Assembly (NCBI GenBank): GCA_964407525.1
Contig: CAYOWC010000033.1
Span: forward strand, 1 to 26,545
Source: DUZB01 sp964407525
GTDB lineage: Bacteria > Desulfobacterota > DSM-4660 > Desulfatiglandales > Desulfatiglandaceae
Direction of reading: 5' to 3'
Length of the DNA stretch: 26,545 nucleotides
The first letter of the stretch is position 1; each line of letters begins with the position of its first letter. The position numbers and the translations under genes were made by a program. The notes under the pieces were generated by a model. The model had not been told where the DNA came from and ran no database searches. It saw only the letters and a program-made list of their open reading frames with translations. Shown here one piece after another: positions 23,382-26,545 of this stretch.

Positions 23382-25388
23382 ATGGAGTTCAAAAAACTTT
23401 TTGAGCCGATCACTATCAATGGATTGACCATCAAGAACAGGATTGTCATGCCATCCATGGGACTGGCCTATAGTACCGATTTCTCTTTTAACGACCGCTA
23501 TCGGGCTTTTTACCGGGAGCGGGCCAGGGGAGGGGTGGGTCTTATGACCATTGGTCCCGTGTCTATTGACAGGGTGGGAAGCGCCCCTTTCATGTCGGGT
23601 CTTCATGATGACGGCTTTGTCGAACCACTAAAGGATTTTATCAGCGAAGTTCACAGCGAAACAGATGTGAAGGTGGCGGTCCAGCTTCTCCATATGGGGC
23701 GCTATACTTTCTCGTTCCTGACTGGTGAAACCCCTATTGCGCCATCGGCTATAGCAAGCGCGCTTACACATGAAACTCCAAGAGAGATGACCCGAGAAGA
23801 TATTGAAAGGGTTCAGGAAGCCTACGTTTTGGCTGCTTTGAGGGCAAAGGAGGCCGGGTTTGACTTCATTGAAATCCTGGCGTGTACGGGATATCTGATC
23901 AGTCAATTTTTGTCTCCTCTGACCAATAGGCGAACGGATGAATACGGTGGGTCTCAAGAGAACAGGATGCGTTTCGGGATAGAAGTTGTCAGCAAGGTGC
24001 GCGAAGCAGTTGGTGACCAGGTTCCTTTGGGGATAAGAATTGCCGGACACGATTTTATGGAAGGGGGAAATACAAACCGGATGTCCGCCCTGTTTGCCGC
24101 CGAGGCGGAGAGGGCAGGTATAGATGCGGTGAATGTGACCGGGGGGTGGCACGAAACAAAGGTTCCCCAACTTACTTCCAATGTCCCCGCCGGTGGCTTT
24201 CTCTACCTTTCAAGGGGTATTCGCAACCAGGTGGGCATACCGGTCTTTGCATCAAACCGGTTGGGAGACCCCCGCGTGGCTGAAAAAGCGCTCCGTTCGG
24301 GCGCCTGCGACATGATCTGCTGGGGAAGACCTCTTATTGCGGACCCTGAACTTCCGCTAAAAGTACAGGAAGGGAGGCTCGATGAAATTGTTCCGTGCAT
24401 TGCCTGTAACCAGGCTTGCTTCGATTCTATCTTTTCCGGCACTCCAGTGTCTTGTGTCCTGAATCCCAGGGCGGGAAATGAAAATGTATTTCTGGTGGAA
24501 AAAACAGAAGCTGCAAAAAAAATCATGGTTGCGGGTGGTGGTCCTGCCGGTATGGAGTTTGCCCTTACGGCTGCGCAAAGGGGTCATACGGTTACGTTGT
24601 ATGAAAAAGAAAAACGCCTCGGTGGGCAGGTTCTGCTGGCTGCCGCTCCTCCCGGAAAAGAAGAGTTTGCAAAGATCGTCAGCAGCATGGAATCAAGGAT
24701 GCGTCTTAATGGGGTGGATGTGAAATTGAATACGGAATTGACACCCGCTCTGGTAAAGGAAATGGGACCGGATATTCTGGCCGTCGCCTCAGGAGCAAGA
24801 CCCACATCCGTTGAGGTTCCGGGGGTGGAGAGCGCCCATGTAGTGGATGCCTGGGATGTGCTCGCGGAAAAATTCTGGGAGTTTGGGGAGAATGTCGTCG
24901 TGGTGGGCGGAAACGCAACAGGATGTGAAACAGCCCTGTTCATTGCCTCTATGGGAGTGCCTGATGCCGAGACCTTTACCTTTCTGCAGTTTCATGGGGC
25001 TGAGTCTCCTGATGCTGCTGCATCCCTCCTTCACGGTGCAGGACGAAATGTTACGATCATTGACCTGGCGCCCCGCCTTGCAAACAACGCCGGCAAGACG
25101 TCCCGGTGGTCGCTCATAAAGACACTCAAACTGCTGCGCGTGAATATGCGGCCCAGCGTCAAACTTTTGGAGATCAATAGGGACTCGGTTCTTGTGGAAA
25201 CCGCCAATGGCGAAGAATCGATTCCGGCGGATACCGTAGTGATGGCAGTGGGTGCAGCCTCTGTCAACCTGTTTTCAGACAGCAATATGGGGGATGCAAT
25301 CAAGGTTATACCCATTGGAGATGCAAAATCCCCTCGAAAGATCACGGATGCCGTGAAAGAAGGATTCGAGGAGGCGCTTGGAGTATGA
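23382..25388 (+). CDS. Old Yellow Enzyme-family 2,4-dienoyl-CoA reductase-like flavoprotein
   Basis: 668 aa with the three-part layout of E. coli FadH: an FMN TIM barrel (1-345), a [4Fe-4S] site CIACNQACFD plus a fourth Cys 11 residues later (C-x2-C-x3-C-x11-C), and an FAD/NAD(P)H module with AGGGPAGME and VVVVGGNATGCE. The active-site Tyr in GYLISQFLSPLTNRRTDEYGG and the His in GGWHETKVP correspond to FadH Tyr166 and His252. It probably reduces a 2,4-dienoyl- or related enoyl-CoA during breakdown of unsaturated or cyclic acyl chains. The same family also includes bile-acid BaiCD/BaiH enzymes, so the substrate is open. I chose ATG 23382, where the conserved MEFKKLFEPITI begins and GGGGTCGAG precedes it; the 18 extra codons upstream are spacer sequence. 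Confidence 0.9.
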   Translation: MEFKKLFEPITINGLTIKNRIVMPSMGLAYSTDFSFNDRYRAFYRERARGGVGLMTIGPVSIDRVGSAPFMSGLHDDGFVEPLKDFISEVHSETDVKVAVQLLHMGRYTFSFLTGETPIAPSAIASALTHETPREMTREDIERVQEAYVLAALRAKEAGFDFIEILACTGYLISQFLSPLTNRRTDEYGGSQENRMRFGIEVVSKVREAVGDQVPLGIRIAGHDFMEGGNTNRMSALFAAEAERAGIDAVNVTGGWHETKVPQLTSNVPAGGFLYLSRGIRNQVGIPVFASNRLGDPRVAEKALRSGACDMICWGRPLIADPELPLKVQEGRLDEIVPCIACNQACFDSIFSGTPVSCVLNPRAGNENVFLVEKTEAAKKIMVAGGGPAGMEFALTAAQRGHTVTLYEKEKRLGGQVLLAAAPPGKEEFAKIVSSMESRMRLNGVDVKLNTELTPALVKEMGPDILAVASGARPTSVEVPGVESAHVVDAWDVLAEKFWEFGENVVVVGGNATGCETALFIASMGVPDAETFTFLQFHGAESPDAAASLLHGAGRNVTIIDLAPRLANNAGKTSRWSLIKTLKLLRVNMRPSVKLLEINRDSVLVETANGEESIPADTVVMAVGAASVNLFSDSNMGDAIKVIPIGDAKSPRKITDAVKEGFEEALGV

Positions 25389-26185
25389 TGCAGAACCAAA
25401 GCCCGGGATATATCGCTTTAAGTAACTGGAAAATGTATAAAAACCATAGGGAATCTCTGGAATGGATTGAAGCTCTTGGAAGGGCATCTTTGGGTTTTTT
25501 GGAAGCCGTTGAGTTAATTGTCTGTGTTCCATCTGTCCATTTGCGTGCGACAGTTGAGGCGTCGAAGACCTTTCCCCTGATTTCCATTGGCGCACAGAAC
25601 GTTCACCAGAAAGAAGAGGGAGCCTTTACCGGGGAGATATCCGCTCCCATGATTTCTGATGCGGGGGGGCGTTATTGCATGGTTGGTCATTCAGAACGCC
25701 GGCAATATTTTAGAGAAGGTGACGAGCTGGTAAATGGTAAAACGCGCAGCCTGTTAGATAATGGGGTCTCTCCCATCGTATGTATTGGGGAGAACAGTTT
25801 TCAGAGAGAAAGCGGACTGACCCATAATCAGATTGAAAGGCAGTTGATTACCTGTTTTGCCAAAGTGTCTGAACAGGAAATATGCAGGACAGTCGTTCTC
25901 TATGAACCAATCTGGGCTGTGGGAACCGGGAAAATCGCAACCATAGACCAGGTGGAGGAGGCCCACCATCTTGTTCGGGATTTGCTGGGTCGAATGTTTT
26001 CTCCAGACATTGCCGATATGGTTCGCATTATCTATGGCGGCAGTGTGAAAGGAAACAATGTGGGGGATTTGCTCCAGGTGAAAGACGTGGATGGAATGGG
26101 CATCGGTTCGGGAAGCCTGAAGGTGGAGGATTTCCTTGAAATTGCCGGGATCTGCTCGGAATCAAGAGGCCGGAAAGTGCAGTAA
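25385..26185 (+). CDS. tpiA: Triosephosphate isomerase
   Basis: Interconverts glyceraldehyde-3-phosphate and dihydroxyacetone phosphate, 266 aa (family about 250). Catalytic residues are visible: Lys in SNWKMYK, His in GHSERRQYF and Glu in LYEPIWAVGTGKIAT, with the loop-6 and YGGSVKGNN motifs. One phosphate-gripping element is altered: the usual VGGASL reads IGSGSL, so the second Gly is Ser. The start overlaps the stop of the OYE gene (ATGA), so it is translationally coupled; the neighbouring ATG at 25388 is equally possible. A glycolytic enzyme at the end of a TetR-controlled beta-oxidation operon is odd. It may simply be co-transcribed or be a second, specialised copy. Confidence 0.93.
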   Translation: MMQNQSPGYIALSNWKMYKNHRESLEWIEALGRASLGFLEAVELIVCVPSVHLRATVEASKTFPLISIGAQNVHQKEEGAFTGEISAPMISDAGGRYCMVGHSERRQYFREGDELVNGKTRSLLDNGVSPIVCIGENSFQRESGLTHNQIERQLITCFAKVSEQEICRTVVLYEPIWAVGTGKIATIDQVEEAHHLVRDLLGRMFSPDIADMVRIIYGGSVKGNNVGDLLQVKDVDGMGIGSGSLKVEDFLEIAGICSESRGRKVQ

Positions 26186-26275
26186 GTAGTAGGCAGTAGG
26201 CAGTCCCGCACTACCGCGATACTCTCAAAAACCTCATATGAAACTACACTCGTTGCTGGTTACTGGTTGCAGGTC

Positions 26276-26446
26276 AGGTAAGCGAAGACTCCGATGCCAT
26301 GAAATTAACATAAATACTCGAATGACGAGCAATCGATTGACGAACATTCGAACGAAATGGCAAGAAGATTGACCGGCACTTCCTTGCCGTCAGGGAGTCT
26401 TTTGTTCGATTGTTCGATTGTTCGTCATCGGAGTCTTCGCTTACCT
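26276..26446. repeat. 171-bp palindromic element
   Basis: The outer arms are 21 bp and perfectly inverted: 26276-26296 begins AGGTAAGCGAAGACTCC, and 26426-26446 ends GGAGTCTTCGCTTACCT. Inside them, ATGACGAGCAATCGA (26322-26336) pairs at 14 of 15 bases with the complement of the start of the right inner arm (26404-26428). That right arm itself contains GTTCGATT twice in tandem. A further GGCAAG..CTTGCC pair lies near the centre. It has the look of a MITE or a large folded RNA. Confidence 0.75.
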
Positions 26447-26473
26447 CGATTGTTGCCTTTTAAAATGTTTTTC

Positions 26474-26505
26474 CTCGTTCCCATGCTCCGGCGTGGGAAT
26501 GCATA
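26474..26505. repeat. Dispersed CGTTCCC palindrome, third copy
   Basis: CTCGTTCCCATGCTCCGGCG then TGGGAATGCATA, closely related to 5350-5380 and inverted relative to 5472-5502. The TTCCCA/TGGGAA arms form a hairpin. Confidence 0.7.
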
Positions 26506-26545
26506 GTTTCTTTCTCGATCAGCTCCCGCTTTTAAGCGGGAAGGC

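Larger units (their letters stand above)
26186..26545. other. Gene-free, repeat-rich end of window
   Basis: No credible gene. It holds a GTAGGCAGTAGGCAGT direct repeat just after tpiA (about 26190-26206), a 171-bp palindromic element (26276-26446), a copy of the CGTTCCC palindrome (26474-26505), and a perfect hairpin CCCGCTTTTAAGCGGG at 26525-26540 close to the edge. I see no clear terminator for the operon. Confidence 0.7.

Noticed and set aside
1..26545. tRNA, rRNA or riboswitch genes
   Set aside because: I saw no cloverleaf with a CCA-type end, no rRNA signature and no known riboswitch core; a covariance-model search would be decisive.

Overview
The window looks like chromosome from a strictly anaerobic, lipid- or organic-acid-oxidising member of the Desulfobacterota (the former Deltaproteobacteria: sulfate reducers and syntrophs). 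This is inferred from gene content, not from a marker gene. The pointers are a Wolinella-type dihaem fumarate reductase, a biotin-free carboxyltransferase beside it, a thiolase plus DUF35 beta-oxidation locus, the order ileS-lspA-lgt, and gene gaps full of small dispersed repeats. I found no rRNA, tRNA, CRISPR array, transposase or phage gene.

Left part (1-5171, + strand): a central-carbon operon. A carboxyltransferase without a biotin domain (pyruvate carboxylase B, or the 5S subunit of methylmalonyl-CoA:pyruvate transcarboxylase) precedes frdC-frdA-frdB. Together they fit the C4 arm of a methylmalonyl-CoA or reverse/oxidative TCA route. A 55-codon piece of a DsrE-like gene sits directly after frdB. 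Positions 5172-5703 hold no gene but several repeat copies.

Middle, - strand (5704-11831): a soluble GAF sensor histidine kinase with an unusual four-cysteine insertion in its ATPase domain, then lgt, lspA and ileS. The last three are read from a good sigma-70-type promoter at 11866-11894. The last codons of lgt are supplied by a dispersed repeat, and a MITE-like inverted-repeat element lies between lgt and lspA.

Middle, + strand (11938-14961): one protein joining a 12-TM RND/MMPL transporter to a complete cytoplasmic histidine kinase. It is one of the two most unusual items here. It is followed by a terminator and a MazF/PemK toxin remnant on the - strand.

Right part (15301-26185, + strand): a TetR-controlled operon, with a promoter overlapped by an 11-bp-arm palindrome. 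It encodes a multidomain beta-oxidation system: (i) a MaoC hydratase-SDR-SCP2 protein; (ii) an HMG-CoA-synthase-like condensing domain-DUF35-SDR-SCP2 protein; (iii) an SCP-x-type thiolase; (iv) an LCAD/IVD-type acyl-CoA dehydrogenase; (v) an Old-Yellow-Enzyme 2,4-dienoyl-CoA-reductase-type flavoprotein; and (vi) a triosephosphate isomerase. The SDR-SCP2 halves of (i) and (ii) are a gap-free tandem duplication of 1263 bp attached to two different catalytic heads. Together they supply dehydrogenation, hydration, second oxidation, double-bond reduction and thiolysis, with two tethered lipid-carrier domains. The substrate is unknown; a bulky, branched or sterol-like acyl-CoA is plausible. The end (26186-26545) is gene-free and contains a 171-bp palindromic element.

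All residue alignments were made by eye from remembered family motifs. No database search was run.
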